This document shows, in pieces, positions 63,601 through 64,000 of a stretch of 64,000 nucleotides of DNA. The DNA is from Rhynchopus sp. YZ270_cl-10 (Eukaryota; Euglenozoa; Diplonemea; Diplonemida; Diplonemidae): positions 1,550,001 to 1,614,000 of the forward strand of contig OZ037833.1 in NCBI GenBank assembly GCA_964035575.1, in the 5' to 3' direction. Each line of letters starts with the position of its first letter. Within the stretch, counting starts at the first letter, position 1. Below the pieces are notes generated by a model that was given only the letters and a program-made list of their open reading frames with translations, did no database searches and was not told the origin of the DNA. Both the position numbers and the translations under genes were made by a program.

Positions 63601-64000
63601 GGTTGCCCTATGGAGCCATTGCACTTGAAATGCCTGGTCATTCTAGCGTAAGCCTCTCGTAGCGTGGTTAGCACCACTTCGTTGAATCCCAGCCGCGCCG
63701 CAAGCTGAAATGTGATCTCTATCGGCACTGTGTCAAAGCACTTTTGGAAGTCGATAGCGACTCCGTACATATCGCCCTCAGACAGATGCGCGCATTCCAG
63801 CTGGGCTGCTAGGTGCCAGTACAGGTCCTCTGTGCCGTGTTTGGGCCTGCACCCGTGCAGCCCCTCGGGGGCCAGCTTCTCAAGCCAAGGGAAAGCCGAT
63901 TTCGCACGCACCGACGCCCAGACCCGGTACAAAACAGCCGTGATCGTGATAGGGCGTTGTGACAGGGGGTTTGCATCGCTTTCAGGTTTGGGAATGAGAG
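60669..64000 (-). mobile_element. Non-LTR-like retroelement ORF: reverse transcriptase, RNase H, zinc motifs (5' end outside window)
   Basis: One frame is open from the window edge to TAA at 60669 (about 1110 codons). It enters with LIPKPESDANPLSQRPITIT, the usual RT approach to the palm. Motif A is AIDFQKCFDTVP, motif B NGIMQGCPLSVILINI and motif C YVDDIYATA, so the catalytic Asp pair is intact. A CPYC-x8-H-x4-C knuckle (CPYCVSGERETVEHLWWDC) follows. Then comes an RNase H domain with FFDGGARQN, AEYEGVISGL, SGDSKLIVDQL and RNKDADALSNQA, keeping the acidic residues. The C-terminus holds two Cys/His-rich repeats (CLTHGKVRCNSC and CTKHRLTRCGAC, each followed by CC and His). No protease or integrase is seen, which fits a non-LTR element. 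The frame is intact, so it may be recent or active. Endonuclease and 5' part lie outside. Confidence 0.88.

Noticed and set aside
1-64000. tRNA, rRNA or snRNA genes
   Set aside because: I looked for a GGTTCGAATCC-type B box and for conserved rRNA or U6 segments and found none; a tRNAscan-SE and Rfam run would be decisive.

Overview
This is nuclear DNA of a unicellular eukaryote, probably a free-living flagellate. Short spliceosomal introns are common (48 to about 90 nt, usually starting GTATGT and ending in CACAG or another YAG). TAA, TAG and TGA all act as stops. Coding exons are GC-rich, while spacers are AT-rich and full of homopolymer runs. Kinesin-3 and a LRRIQ1-like gene argue for cilia and microtubule traffic, ARPC5 for Arp2/3 actin, and an AP-5 zeta-like gene for late endosomal sorting. 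I cannot name the lineage.

Almost every recognisable gene is on the minus strand. Left to right: an unknown gene cut by the window start; an acireductone-dioxygenase-like protein that has lost its HxH metal motif; a C2HC zinc-finger protein; a Siw14-type phosphatase; a CLU-domain protein; an unknown helical protein; two small unknown genes; four intron-containing copies of ribosomal protein S11 (uS17) at 10.8-14.6 kb; a LRRIQ1-like protein; a 4 kb repeat-rich gap; a kinesin-3; an O-fucosyltransferase-like protein; an AP-5 zeta-like protein; a 3 kb gap; two nearly identical four-exon CCT5 genes (34.6-39.1 kb); a small, probably myristoylated protein; ARPC5; a long repeat desert (44-57 kb); a Q-rich protein with a possible PH-like core; and the last exons of an unknown gene with a hAT-like element in one intron. 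The right edge is a non-LTR-like retroelement (reverse transcriptase, RNase H, duplicated zinc motif) cut by the window end.

The desert is dense with short inverted-repeat elements: several TA-flanked families, a perfect 120-bp palindrome, a 3.9 kb interval bounded by short inverted ends, and a hAT-like element with an exact 8-bp target duplication. Most striking is a family of roughly 30-36 nt hairpins. All copies I found lie in plus orientation, and the stems stay paired although the bases differ between copies. The plus strand holds only low-confidence genes: a frameshifted ORF at 42.4 kb, a two-exon orphan at 53.0 kb and a basic ORF at 13.7 kb.
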